In this document: positions 10,630 through 22,277 of the stretch, one piece after another
How the letters are laid out: the number at the start of each line of letters is the position of its first letter
Numbering within the stretch: the first letter of the stretch is position 1
NCBI GenBank assembly: GCA_028023455.1
Contig: JAQFVV010006208.1
Location: 10,648,963 to 10,712,962, forward strand
Origin: Epiperipatus broadwayi
Taxonomy: Eukaryota; Onychophora; Udeonychophora; Euonychophora; Peripatidae
Direction: 5' to 3'
DNA: 64,000 nt
The notes under the pieces: model-generated
Databases searched by the model: none
Told to the model about the DNA's origin: nothing
Seen by the model: the letters and a program-made list of their open reading frames with translations, nothing else
Translations under genes and position numbers: made by a program

Positions 10630-12282
10630 TTATAAAAAATTTATTTTAAATCTTATAAAAATGTACATAATATTTTCTCGTTTTATTTTATTTCATAGTT
10701 ATATATGTATATAAAGATATAGAAAAAAGCCATGATAATGTATATATATTAAGAAAGAATTAAATATTTCATGACGTATTTACATAATATAAAAACACTC
10801 CTTGAAGATAATATTATGTGTAAATAAATCAAATGTAAAAAATATAAAGTAATGATTTTCGAACAATATGAATGATGCAGAAACTAAAAAAACGCATATA
10901 AGATAAAAAATATAACATATTAGTGACAATGAAATGAAGGTAAGCCCATAACATGCAGCAAATAAGTAAATGAAGAAATTATTGATAAAATAAACTATAA
11001 GTATATATAAATGTTAAAGTCTCTTGCTTAAAGAACTATAACCAAGTAATGATGTTTGAATATTATTGTAATAGTTTGCCGTTAAAAAATATTTAAATGG
11101 TTAGATGCTCAGAAGGTCATATGCCATTTAAGAAAAATTACAAATGGTTTTCACTCTATCGCTGTGCTAAACCTCACATTATTTGGCTCATTTAATATAG
11201 TTTATTTTAGCATCTCACTTTTATGCTATTGTATAAACTTTATTTAAAGTTCTTAATCATTAAGATGCATATACAGATATATTAATAGCAGATCTGTGTA
11301 TGTGCGATAATTAAAGATATCATTATTAACAATGTATCGGATTATTAAGTATGGATTGACAAATTGAAATTGGTGAACTTTAGGACATTTAAGATAAATC
11401 AAGAACATTTCCATGCATCTTAATAATTATATATAAAATTGGTTGACAAATCAAAGAATATTTGAAAAACTTCCTTGTTTCACACACGGAATATAATATA
11501 TAGTATAAATTATGACACGATATTCTTCAATAAAAAGTAATTGTATAAAACGTAAAGAAAATAAGTTAGTTTCACTTTCAAGAACATTATTCTTGACTCT
11601 CCTATTTAATTGACATCGCATACTTTGTATGTTTAAATTTTTATCTCCATTTATATTATTCACTATTTTAAGAACAAGTATTATTATTTAAATAGAATTC
11701 AAAACTGTGGCATTACCAATACACGATTATAACATTTAAATGTTAACCACTTCTATTATTTCCTTAATCTAATTTATACATCTCGATAATGTAAAGATCT
11801 TAATAAAGATTATTATCATCATCATCATTCACTTATAAACAAATATGACCATTACAATTTCAGAAAAAAACTTTATATTCTTATGCACACTTGTATACAG
11901 AAAAAAGTAATTTGGAAATCGAATTGTTCTGTGTGTAAGAAGAATGGAAATGTGTTTGCACAAACAATTCTATTGCCACAGTTAGTGCAGAGATACGACT
12001 TTTAACATGACAACCAGGTCACATATTAACCTACATGAACTAAGACGATGTATACGTTAATGTGGTGATATTAATAATAAGGTGTTAAGCAAATATAATT
12101 ATAGAAAGTATTAATTGATAAATAAAGAATATAAAAAATAAATAAAAAGGTAATAATTATATAGATATGTAAAAATATATGTGGACGTATAAACAATGAT
12201 TATAGGTTAGAATATATAATGTATATAAATTGTAAAATTATATGCTCATGTATATTTGTATTTATGCATTTGTATTATGTTT
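10630..12282. other. AT-rich spacer, nothing recognised
   Basis: No supported gene. A short ATC run lies near 11816-11830. Small open frames here have no recognisable similarity. Confidence 0.35.
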
Positions 12283-12332
12283 GTTATAGTTCTGAAGAAG
12301 CTCTGGGACAATCGAAACTGTCAATAGTGGAT
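12283..12332 (+). ncRNA. Possible degraded hammerhead-like motif
   Basis: CTGAAGA at 12292-12298 is followed by GAAACTGTC at 12314-12322, and flanking bases can form a weak stem I (AGTT with AATAG). Stem II is not convincing. It sits just upstream of a sequence ending tgtaataaagaac, like the tail of a short retroelement. Confidence 0.25.
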
Positions 12333-12689
12333 TATAAAAAAGCATTGTAAAATGTAATAAAGAACATAGATGGTATTAATATATGCTATATAGTTTTCTG
12401 TTCGAATATATTATCTGCTTTTCTTCTTACTAATTTAATCTCAAAATATTTTTTCTCTCCTTAACTATTCTAATTTATTAACTTTTTTTTTTTCAAATTA
12501 CTTTTTGCACTCTTTCTTTTTAATTTAATTTATACCAATGAATTATCATATAACTGCCTCTATTTACGTTTAATATATAATTTTAGAAATTCACTCTTTC
12601 ATTTTGAACCAAAGTTATCTCTTATAAACTAGAATAAATACTAAATCCCAAATATATAATTTGAAGACAATATATAATTTTCTATTTGT

Positions 12690-12880
12690 TCCCCACTTCA
12701 TCTCAAGCAACAGATACATATGATCACATACATGTGAAAAATATAAATGTTCCCCAATATATGTATTTTTTATGCAGAACCAGCACTCATCAGTTGGGAC
12801 AGATCATAATCTTCCACATATATATACAATCAGTGCTCAGTTTATATTAAAATTAATAATTTGTGAAAAGATTGAGCCTA
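12690..12880 (-). mobile_element. Family B repeat copy
   Basis: Shares with the other family B copies the blocks ACATGTGAAAAATATAAA, CAATATATGTA, CCAGCACTCATCAGTTGG and TATACAATCAGTGCTCAG. The minus strand keeps CTGATGA and a GTGCTGG-containing stem II half, but G12 of the hammerhead core is replaced by A. Confidence 0.65.
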
Positions 12881-13010
12881 TCCAGTAAAGTTTAAGAAAT
12901 TGCTATTTTCAAGTAAAACATTGGTATTACATTGTGCTTGTTTACATTTTAAGTATTATATATAAAGATTGTATTTACAATTGTAATCATCATGTTAATT
13001 CTTTATACTA

Positions 13011-13100
13011 GTCAAGCATTGACAGCTGCTTTACAAGTAGTTATCCTGGGATAGCAGGATCGCTTCCCAGCTGATGCTATGACACATGAGAAAAAAAAAC
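13011..13100 (+). mobile_element. tRNA-like SINE, copy S3, A-box deleted
   Basis: Perfect 11-bp direct repeats TCTTTATACTA at 13000-13010 and 13101-13111. The element starts GTCAAGCATTGACAGCTGC, so the D-arm and A-box region is missing. The anticodon loop and B-box-like part (GGATCGCTTCC) remain, followed by an A tail. Confidence 0.85.
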
Positions 13101-13311
13101 TCTTTATACTATCAAAATAATATCCTAAAATTCAAAAATCCAAGATTTTGAAAGCATTATTTACTAAATTCGTTGTGTTATATTCACATATTTCCATTTT
13201 TAAATTTTTATTGAAGCATCACATTTTTGAAATTATCAAAAGACTAATTTTTTAAAGGTCTATTTATCAAGTGATTTGCTTCTTTTTGAATTTCCAGCAT
13301 TTTCATACCAC

Positions 13312-13926
13312 GTTCCCCTGAAAATAAGACCTAACTAAAAAATAAACCTAGCATGTTTTTTTAGGATGTTTGTAATATAAGCCCTACCCCAAAAATAAGC
13401 TCTAGGTAGAAAGAGAAAGAAAATATACACATGTTATTTCTCTGTCTTAAAAATAGATTTTGGTAAAATAACAGCAGCACTACTCTGGCAATGTATTTAA
13501 GCTCTAAGATCATCTGATCGTACGATTGCTAAATAACCAATCAGAATGCAGACACAACACACGTGAACCTTTGGCGATTGGAAATATTTACTATATTGTG
13601 AAAGGCTTAATTTTTTTTTCTTTTAAAACAAAAGTTAAACAGAAAGGCTTATATTTTGGAATTACTAGCTTTATTATTATATAAATCGTGTTAAATCATG
13701 TGTTATAACACATATGCTTGCAATAATACACGCGTGTGAAATAAATAATTTCAGAAATTTATTTCCCACAATTTTTTGCTGCATATATTATAATTCTTCA
13801 ATGACCATTTTGAATAAATGTAGACTGTTGTGCATGAAAAAAAATAAGACATCCCACAAAAATAAGCCCTAGGGTATGTTTTGGGGCAAAAATTAATATA
13901 AGACAGTGGCTTATCTTCAGGGAAAC
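13312..13926. mobile_element. TIR element with TTCCCCTGAAAATAAGAC-type ends
   Basis: The left end GTTCCCCTGAAAATAAGACC is mirrored by the right end GGCTTATCTTCAGGGAAAC. Inner blocks (ataagccctaccccaaaaat and aaaaataagccctagggta) also echo each other. No transposase is recognised inside. Superfamily not assigned. Confidence 0.55.
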
Positions 13927-13974
13927 ACAATAGTATGCTTATATTTAGCTGACACACTAACAACTTTCGAAGAT

Positions 13975-14296
13975 ACTAAAACAGGCAAAACTCACTATAC
14001 GTATTGCCACACACAAGCTAGAGTAATCAATGGATGCCAGAAGGCTTGTGCATAAAATCCCCATCTAGTGTCATCCAATATCCCCAGACTAGTTTCTGGC
14101 TTGTGGCCTTCGTCAGTGAGGAGCCTTGGATCTGAGAGCACTGCAACTAGATCTTAGGATCTAATGCACCTCCAAGCCTTCTGGAATCCATTGATTACTC
14201 TAGCTTGCTGTGTGTGGCAATATGTATAGTGAGTTTTGCCTGTTTTAGTAACAGCTATAAGCAAGCATGAGAAATGGTGATCATGTGATGTTTATT
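13975..14296 (-). mobile_element. Family A element with hammerhead and 13-bp target-site duplication
   Basis: Direct repeats AACTTTCGAAGAT (13962-13974) and AACTTCCGAAGAT (14297-14309) differ at one base. The left part is a minus-orientation unit with a hammerhead motif at 14073-14131. The right part is a short plus-orientation unit ending TAGTGAGTTTTGCCTGTTTT and then GGTGATCATGTGATGTTTA. So this is an inverted head-to-head dimer inserted as one piece. Confidence 0.85.
14073..14131 (-). ncRNA. Type I hammerhead ribozyme motif, family A
   Basis: On the minus strand: ATCCAA/TTGGAT distal stem I, TCCTCA/TGGGGA proximal stem I, CTGACGA core (plus positions 14110-14116), stem II GGC/GCC with loop CACAA, GAAAC, palindromic helix III ACTAGT, and cleavage after GTC (between plus positions 14087 and 14086). 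The closing stem II pair is an A-A mismatch, the only flaw in the core. Confidence 0.75.
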
Positions 14297-14309
14297 AACT
14301 TCCGAAGAT

Positions 14310-15010
14310 TATATATAATTATAAAAATAGTTTAATTTTATCTTTAAAATATTAAGTATTGTGGATTGACTGTTGGCCATGAAAAGTACAATATTTTTAT
14401 TACTAAGCATGAAACATGCATAATTTGTGTTGTTACTCACAGTTAAAAAATTATATTTCTTTAAAAAAAACCCTTGTGGTATAATGGTTAATGCATTTTC
14501 TTGCAATGCTTTTAATATATACTTCATATTAGTGTTAAGTATAGTATCAAACAAGCTTCATTTTTAAATGCTTTTATATTAGCTTGTCCTGCCTCTGTTT
14601 CTGCCAGAATAACAACATTTTTAAAATTTTTAACAAATAAAAAAAAATCTGATCCCTGATTAGAACTTGAACTAATTACCTTACTTTTCCCAGGAAAAGT
14701 CCTTAACAATTGAGCCAACTTTAAATTTATATTTGTAGACTAAAATTTGGTTAATATTAATTTACTTAATTAATTAAAAGTGAATATTTCTTACTAAGAT
14801 CTAAATTATTCTTCCAAAGTAATATTTCATAAATGGTTTTGTAAGAAAATAATAGATTTTTTATTTCCAAATTCAAAATGAATACAACTGTCAAAATCAT
14901 TGACAGTAGGTGCTCTCTTGTGGAAAGAACAAGAAACATAAATAAAAAAAAGACTTGTGAAGAAAATTATTTTATTTAAATTGAAATTATATGCTTTATT
15001 TATAAATCTA
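14310..15010. other. AT-rich spacer, nothing recognised
   Basis: Small open frames on the minus strand have no recognisable family. Nothing else found. Confidence 0.35.
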
Positions 15011-15380
15011 TTATTTACTAAGGCTGTAAACCTTAAGAATATGCGCATGAAAATGCGAAGGTAGGGACCTCTACAGGTCTTAACCATAAGCTTATGCTTT
15101 GGAAGAAAAGAGGGAAACCCTTCTTTACTTCAACCTACTTTCTATAATAATAGGTGAAGCTGAAGCAGTTAGATCTGAGAGTGTGAAGATATTCAATACT
15201 TCACTGATTAAGTCCACAATTCCTATTATACATTAGTACTCATGAAATTTTTCGATTTACAATGAGCCAATGGAGGTCCCTACCTTTGCATTTTCATGTG
15301 CATATTCTCAAGGTTTACAGCCTTAGTAAATATTATTTACATAATCAATGTGCATTTAAATAAATTTATAATTACAAATC
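15011..15380. mobile_element. Family C MITE, both ends present
   Basis: Terminal inverted repeats of about 50 bp: left TTTACTAAGGCTGTAAACC, GAATATGCGCATGAAAATGC and GTAGGGACCTC; right GAGGTCCCTAC, GCATTTTCATGTGCATATTC and GGTTTACAGCCTTAGTAAA. The interior carries gaagctgaagcagttagatc and a GTCCACAATTC block shared with the copies near 41820 and 54250. Non-coding. Confidence 0.75.
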
Positions 15381-15406
15381 TATTATTATAAAACACTGAA
15401 AATCTT

Positions 15407-15590
15407 AAAATGATTATGATCGGAAGTCAAACTCCGATAATGCGCTACCCTTTAAATATTATAAATCTCCACCCATTCTGCTGATTCACTTAAGTTTTTT
15501 AACTCTTACTGACATGTGAGTGTGTGGAGATTTATAATATTTAAAGTAATAGTGCATTATCAGAGTTCGACTTCTGATCATAATAATTTT
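15407..15590. mobile_element. Foldback element with about 65-bp inverted arms
   Basis: Left arm blocks ATGATTATGATCGGAAGTC and TTAAATATTATAAATCTCCAC are mirrored on the right by GTGGAGATTTATAATATTTAA and GACTTCTGATCATAATAAT. A smaller inverted repeat (aataatccatttcataaaa / ttttatgaaatggattatt) follows at about 15669-15762. Confidence 0.7.
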
Positions 15591-15979
15591 AGCTTTATAA
15601 GTAAAAAATAAAATAGTTAAAAAAAGATTTTTTTAAAATAATGCTTTTATGCAAGTAAAAAATTCATTTAATAATCCATTTCATAAAAACATTTAAGGCT
15701 CAAACAAATCATAAAAATTCAAAAAAAAAAACCAAATGCTTTTATGAAATGGATTATTACTTTGTTTTTTTATTTTTTAGTGAGCTATTTATACAAACGC
15801 AAATCTAGTTGTCACCCAATTATTATCAATAAATGATTATTAGTTAATCTTAGATAGAGGGTAAACAAGACTAGAAAAACAACTAGTTTGTATTTATAAA
15901 TATAGCAAATAATGTAATCTTCTTTACAGCTTGCAATTAAAAGAATGTTAGAGATGCTTTTATCTTCTTGGAATCATAT

Positions 15980-16150
15980 AGATCATCATCATAATTTTCA
16001 ACCATTACTGATCCACTGCATAATGAAGTTCTCTCCAAGTTCAGTCCATCTTCTCCAATCTCAAGCTTCTCTTTACTACATCACCCAATACACTTCCTTA
16101 TTTTATCCATCCATTTCAATTGAGGTCTCTTTCTACGTTTTTTACAATCA
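15980..16150 (-). mobile_element. RTE-like 3' end, truncated copy
   Basis: Minus-strand reading gives aaatggatggataaaataag, then a block ending gaacttcattatgcagtgg and atcagtaatggttgaaaat, the conserved 3' end of the RTE-like family, with a short ATGATGATGATC tail at 15980-15992. Protein remnants KRRKRPQLKWMDKIRKC correspond to the conserved RPRKRP-WMDEIRKC region. Confidence 0.75.
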
Positions 16151-16163
16151 TATATATATATAT

Positions 16164-16320
16164 TATACCGGTTCATCCCTACCCTGGTAAGGTGGGCATG
16201 TGCACATATCGAACATGAAACAAATATGGCAGCATGCCAGGATAGGAAGTAATTTCAAATCTTTTTTATGATCGGTATGTGCGCATGCTCACCTTACCAG
16301 GGTAGGGATGAACTGGTATA
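16164..16320. mobile_element. 157-bp MITE with about 40-bp TIRs and TA ends
   Basis: Left end TATACCGGTTCATCCCTACC and CTGGTAAGGTGGGCATGTGC; right end GCGCATGCTCACCTTACCAG and GGTAGGGATGAACTGGTATA. Arms are about 90% complementary. The TA at each border fits a Tc1/mariner-type target, an inference because no transposase is present. Confidence 0.8.
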
Positions 16321-18033
16321 GATGGGATATTTTTGGCGCCAGACGTGTTGGCCCTTACTTAACGTGGCCAGTATAGGAAAAAAGTGTGGCCGCTGAACGT
16401 AATTACAAATTTTAAAAAAAAAATCTCGCAAAAGCTAAGTGTTAAAAGAAATTTTTTTTAAGTGGAGAAAAGATTATGAAAGAAATAAAAAGTTTACGAA
16501 TAGGAATCTTTATAAATAAGAATGTTAAACTTTGTTCTGTTTTTGAAGTGACGTTTGTCACTACAATAATATTGATTTAAATTATTTTACCGTATATACA
16601 TATTTAAAATAAAGTAAAAAAGTTAGATAAATTGTTGGAGAGGTAAATAAATAGCAGTATATACGTATTTAATAAAAAACAAATGGCAGACTTCGGAAAT
16701 AATTTTTTTTTTTAAATAAAAAGAAAAAAGTAGATATTTAAAGAGTAATGTAGAATTTTGAAATTTTTCGACAGCACGTAACATTTATAAGTGCAATGCT
16801 ATTCATAATCAGTTTTTATTTTTGGCTTAAAACATTTCCAATATTTATACTGTTTAATGTTTGATTATTTGTTTTTATAGTTAATAGTGTTAGTGGATGC
16901 AGTATTCAATAAAGAAAAAAAATTTTCTCACAAAAGAAATCCAATAAATTAAAGAATTCACAACTAACAGTGGTTTAGACTAAACGGACAAATTGGAAAG
17001 CTTGTGGAAGACATATAATGTATAAAGAACCTCATAGATGTAGAGTATTTAAAGAAAAATTAATGTATAAGTTGGGTTTAGATGTATAAAGGCAGTTGAA
17101 AGTTTATCACGCAGCAAATTTAAATGTGTTTAATTGTTGAGATTGAGTGTAGTACTTGAGCAGTAGAGGGTGGCTAGGTGTTAAGATCGACAAATATTAT
17201 TTATTTGGTAAAATAATGTAGATAATTAAAAGAGATTTATTAGCCTGCTAATAGTCATATACAATTCAGTAGTCAATTTATATGATTAAACCTGTAAAAT
17301 TTAATATTAATAGGTTTAGTGTTAGCTATAGTATAATCTCCATGGTTAACTAGAAAGGCTATAAGTGTGTGAGCAAGTGTGCATGGTAGTATAGATAAAA
17401 TTTTATTTATTGAGACAATTATAAATTTTCTTGTATCATGTAAGGTACCGTTCGAAAGCAAATTGAAAGAGCTACAATTTTGTATTAATTTCAAATAAAT
17501 ATCTGATAATATTCAGTCATAAAATTCTAAGTTAAATTAAACCATTATTTTAAATTATAAAACTCATTTTCAGTTTGCCACATTCTATCTTGATTTTTTT
17601 TATATACAATTTAAAACCGAGAAATTCTCAAGTAAATCATGTGATCATTTAGTAGTGTGAATAATATCAAAATTAGGTGCAATAATCAATAAAAGTTTAA
17701 TACTAGGGGTAAAACAATCAAAAAGGTGGGTTTGAAGATTGGGTTTTGTTCTGGTGGTTCGTCATATTCGGCTTGTTTCCAGCTTCTGCCGTAATATTTT
17801 GTTAAAACTTGCAGTAAAAATAAAAATGTACTAAGTTTTATAAGTAGGTCTAAGTAGATCTTTAAGTCAGGTATGTGTTTTTTATCCCCCAAATCAATCA
17901 TGAATCAGATCCCAGGGATAGAAATTTTCTGTGTGATTGGTTAATGGATGATGCATCTGAAATGGACTCTCCACTTTTCCCAACATGAAATACCACATGT
18001 ATTAATTTTCTTCTATACTTATTTTGTTAGAAC
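16321..18033. other. Spacer, nothing recognised
   Basis: AT-rich except for a GC-richer piece at 16330-16400 (ggcgccagacgtgttggcc). No coding or repeat family identified in about 1.7 kb. Confidence 0.35.
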
Positions 18034-18203
18034 TGTTATTAAAACAGGCAAAACTCTCCATACAGTAGTGCTACTCCGTGCCAACCAGAGTAATCAGTGG
18101 ATACCAGAAGGCTTGTGCATAAAATTCCCATCTAATGCCTACTCATCCAATACCCCCAGATTAGTTTCTATCTTGTGGCTTTCATCAGTGAGGAGCTTTG
18201 GAT
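18034..18203 (-). mobile_element. Family A unit, partial
   Basis: Plus-strand start AAAACAGGCAAAACTCTCCATAC and the standard downstream blocks to CAGTGAGGAGCTTTGGAT. On the minus strand CTGATGA and GAAAC remain but stem II is lost (AAGATA), so the ribozyme is probably dead. No second arm and no target-site duplication seen. Confidence 0.7.
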
Positions 18204-18736
18204 GACTTGCTTTATTTGAGAAAGAGAAGGAGAAATGCGAAAATTAGCTATAATTTTGTACTTTTACTAAAACTATTTTAGAGTGGGGGCCAAGCTTTCC
18301 ACATTTTCATTTTCTATCATGAAAGAAAGACTTTCTTATATGAGAGAAAATTTAAAATATTTCCAAGTAATTGTTGTTTAATTGGGAAAAGGACAGTTGA
18401 ATAAGTGAAAGTAGTAAATGAAATCACACATTTATTGTAGTAATAATTAATGCTGAGCTGGACATATTTAAAATGAAATTGCTACTAAAACTTATGAATA
18501 ATTTTGATAGTTGACTTTACATTAAGCAATCTTTTGAATATTGAATGCTTCACAAGAAAATGTGTGTAGACCTCGTAGGAACCTAAAGAATAATGCAGCT
18601 GCTTCATAAGAATATAAGTTTTCTCAATTTAAAAATGCTATTAAACAATTGTGCAATTTTGAAATAATCTTGCATCAAGGAATTATGACCATTTGTGTTT
18701 TTATGTTTGGATATTGTCATGTGTGTGCATTTATAA

Positions 18737-19516
18737 CAGTGGTCTTCAACTTTTTCACACCTGCGGACCGGCAAAAATAAAGATAAGGTTTCGTGGATCA
18801 GCAGAAGTTTATAGATAAATTTTCTTAAAGATGTAAACTGCTTAGCCTTAGATGAGCATAATTGTTATAACTGACCAAAACAACACACTAGTTACTGTGT
18901 ATAGTAATGGTGTTGCTTACCTTCACATGTTGAACACTTTTTCTTGAGTTGCGCAGTCATACTTCTATAGAAAACAGTACAATAACAATCATTCTCATTA
19001 ATGTGCCTGCATTGCTACGTTTATTATTTCATTGTTAAAACATGCAAGAATAAAATGTTATTCACCTGAATGTTGGGAAATATCACAGCTAGTGTAATTA
19101 CATGACAATGATTATGATAAATGTAATATCTGTATTTAATGTTAAATATACAAGATGAAGTTATATATATATGGAGTTTGTATAATAAAAATATTTTTTT
19201 TTTTTAATTTTGAATTTTTTTAGAAAAATAATAAAAAAATTAATTCTACCCCCTTCCCCTCAATAAACATCTGTGATAACTAGAAAAACAAATTAATTTA
19301 TGTATGATTGATTAGATTTTGTTTTCGTTCTGTTTTTTTTTTTTGTTTTAATTGGGTAAAAATGAGATGAAAAATAAATAAAAATTGTTTATATTAATTA
19401 AAAGTTTAAACTCTTATTATTTTGTTATTACAAACTTTCCTGCCAGTCTACCGCAGACTGGCAGAAAACTTCTGTGGCCCGGCACCGATCTGCAGACCAA
19501 GGGTTGAAGACCACTG
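18737..19516. mobile_element. hAT-type non-autonomous element, 780 bp
   Basis: Ends CAGTGGTCTTCAACTTTTTC and GGGTTGAAGACCACTG are inverted repeats of hAT type. Flanks atttataa and gtctataa agree at six of eight bases, consistent with a decayed 8-bp target-site duplication. Inside the right end is the local hairpin GCCAGTCTACCGCAGACTGGC. No transposase recognised. A related copy lies at 50804-51274 in opposite orientation. Confidence 0.8.
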
Positions 19517-21279
19517 GTCTATAATATGTGCAGACTAACTTTAAATAATCATATGGAGGATGCTGATTATGCAAAATTGTTGGAGTGAATGGAAAGATCG
19601 TAAGCGATGGACTGTGCTGAGCACTTTTAAGTATAATTTTTTCTTTGATTTATTATTCATTGATTTATTATGTGTATTGAAAGCCTATTTTATTATAGTG
19701 TTTATTATTTAAGATATATTAATGAATATACCCAGTATTAAATTTAGGTTATAGTAGGGTAGAATATGCCTTCTTTATATATCACTATATTTTAATTTTA
19801 ATGCTACTGTAATATGAATAACTTGTCTGTGTGAAAATTTGAAATATTTACATGAGAGGTATATTTTATTTCTTAATTATTTAAGGCTTCGATAATTTTT
19901 TATTATTCTAGTCGTATTTGACTATTATTGAGTTATCCGTTTTATACATCAATATAATATTTAGTGAGAGTTCAAACCCTGTTCTCTCAAGATTAAGTGA
20001 TGTTTGTGAATGACCATTATTTGTCGAAGGTATGTCAAGTTATCACAGCCTTGAGGATTGAGGTTGAGCATAGTTCTCTCACAATTATAGGTATTAAGTA
20101 TTTTAATAATGTATTAGGAGATTGAGGGTGTATCCCCAGCTCCAGTGTCAATATAGTCCGTAAGGGACATATTTTATGTTGTAGTTGTAGTAGTGATAGG
20201 TGCATGCCCATATTTATATGTGTAGCGACTGAGTCCTAACATATTTTACAGCATTCAGATGGTAGAAGCATCTTCGGATTCATGCCATCTTTCTTACGTA
20301 TATATATTTTGTAGCCATTTTCATTGTGTAAGAATTTGTAACTTAATGTTTGGTCGTTGTGTAGTTCCTATTGAAATGTATTACCTACTTCAGGGCACCT
20401 TTTAATTTTAAGTGTGAATTGATAATTGGTGTATAATGCCTTGGCTGAGCTTGGCTCACCATCATTTATAAGACCGATAATCATTCAAAATTTAATGTCA
20501 AAAGCCTAAATAAGCAGTGCGCATCATAACCAGCTCATAACGGAAGCAAGTCACCACTGGAATGATAAGATTAATGGTTTGTTACTCATGTTGGGACATA
20601 GAAAGCATTGGGTGTGTGTGAATGAGTGAGTGGAACCTCTAGAACAATTATTTAATTTAGAGTTGGAAAGTTAAGGTATCAAACGAACAGACAAGCTATA
20701 ATTTAAAAGAGTAACTAAAAGTTGTAAGTTTAAACCTAAGTGGTTAGTTAAATCGGTGTGACTGTTAAACATTGATGAAATAATGTATAATATTTGGTTT
20801 GTAAAGTCAGTAGCATCAAGAGGCATATATTTCTGTTGATAAATAGAATCAGTTATAAGTTACTTTATACATTTGCTTATTTTAATTGCTGTTATATAGT
20901 AAATAATTATTTAAGGTTTGCCTTTAAGGGAAACGTTTTAAACCAGCATAAATATAACTGGTTGAGATTTTTTTTAATCTAAATTCCCACAAGGTTATTG
21001 CTGATAGAGGCATGCCATGTAGAAATGTCTTATTAAGCACAAAAGAGATATCATATTCCCCGTATTGGTTGTAAATCCACTGTAAATATCATTTTGTTTT
21101 ATTATTCATAGTTCTGCTTAATTCTGATGAAGCTAAAATTATCTTCTTTGAGAGAAATGAAATAAAAAAAAGAATCTTTATTATTGAAAATTTATTATTC
21201 TGAAGCAATTAACTTATTTAAAAGTTCTTTTAATATTAAGGGTGGATGGGAAGTAAATGGATTTGTGGGTAATGTTTAA
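19517..21279. other. Spacer, nothing recognised
   Basis: AT-rich with no coding similarity. The CTGATGA near 21128 has no hammerhead context. Confidence 0.35.
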
Positions 21280-21294
21280 TATAAATATGGTGTT

Positions 21295-21415
21295 TTTTCT
21301 TCTTTTTTTGTTTTTTTTTCCATGTGCCATAGCATCGGCCTGGAAGTGAACCCACTAACCCGGGACAACTGCTTGTAAGGCGGCTGTGCTGATCTCTCGA
21401 CCACCAACGCTTGAC
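21295..21415 (-). mobile_element. tRNA-Val-like SINE, copy S4, with 15-bp target-site duplication
   Basis: Perfect direct repeats TATAAATATGGTGTT at 21280-21294 and 21416-21430. The minus strand starts GTCAAGCGTTGGTGGTCGAG, keeps CTTACAAG and a diverged B box, and ends in an A-rich tail of about 25 bases (plus-strand T run). Confidence 0.9.
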
Positions 21416-21465
21416 TATAAATATGGTGTTGTTTTGTAGTTCTTTACACTTGAGAAATCTGCTTG

Positions 21466-21581
21466 TAATCAAGCGTTGGTAGCCAAGAGGTCAGCACAGC
21501 CACCTTACAAGCAAGCAGTTGCTTGCAGACGATTGTCGCAGGTTCGCTTCCCGGCCCATGCTTTGACATATGAAAGAAAAA
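21466..21581 (+). mobile_element. tRNA-like SINE, copy S5, subfamily 2
   Basis: Direct repeats AAATCTGCTTG at 21455-21465 and 21582-21592. This copy has a longer variable region (gcaagcagttgcttgcag) than the S1/S4 type, shared with copies at 42876 and 49381, so two subfamilies exist. It lies only about 35 bp from S4's right repeat in opposite orientation. Confidence 0.85.
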
Positions 21582-21592
21582 AAATCTGCTTG

Positions 21593-22277
21593 CAGAAGTG
21601 AAACCATTGGTTGGGTTTTTGATTTTATTTGCTTGGCTAGTCTGGTTGAGTTTTGGATTTGGGGTAATTCTAATTATTTATTAACTAGTTTAGCTTTATG
21701 CTTGTAATGTTTAGTTTTTTATCTATATAATCTAAAATACTATACCCTCTCTCATTTTTGCCTCCATAACAAAATCTATCCATAATCACATAACTTTTAT
21801 CTTTCAATTGTAGCACTAAAATCTTTCATTATATATCAAAAGCATTTTGTAAATTTATGTAAACATTATATGTTTATATACAATGTATGAATTTATATTT
21901 AAATCCTCAAAATTATTTTCTACATGCATTATTGACCAGGAGGATAATTGTCTAACATAGTTGAGCAGAAACAATTTTCAATTTTGCTATTTCCTATTTT
22001 AACTGATCCTAGGATTCCAGATATTATTGCCAAGTTTATCTCTGATGCCCTTTTGGTTATATTTTATATCATTTACGAATATTTTAAATAATAAAAACAT
22101 TAAATTACAGAAAAAATATAGATAAAAATAAAACATTTCAAATTCAATAACATGTAATACAATATTCTGCCAAGAACTTAATGCTTAGAACCCATGGCAA
22201 TTTCTCATGCTGTCTATATATTAAATAACTGACCTTTATGTAAGATTTGAAATACCAGGCACTCTTAAACCTGGAGC
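21593..22277. other. AT-rich spacer, nothing recognised
   Basis: No coding or repeat signal identified. Confidence 0.35.

Noticed and set aside
13312-13926. Assignment of this TIR element to a named superfamily
   Set aside because: The ends look familiar, but without a transposase or a clear target-site duplication the assignment would be a guess.
21120-21180. CTGATGA followed by GAGAAATG as another hammerhead
   Set aside because: Stem I and stem II cannot be formed and the GAAA spacing is wrong for a paired stem II.
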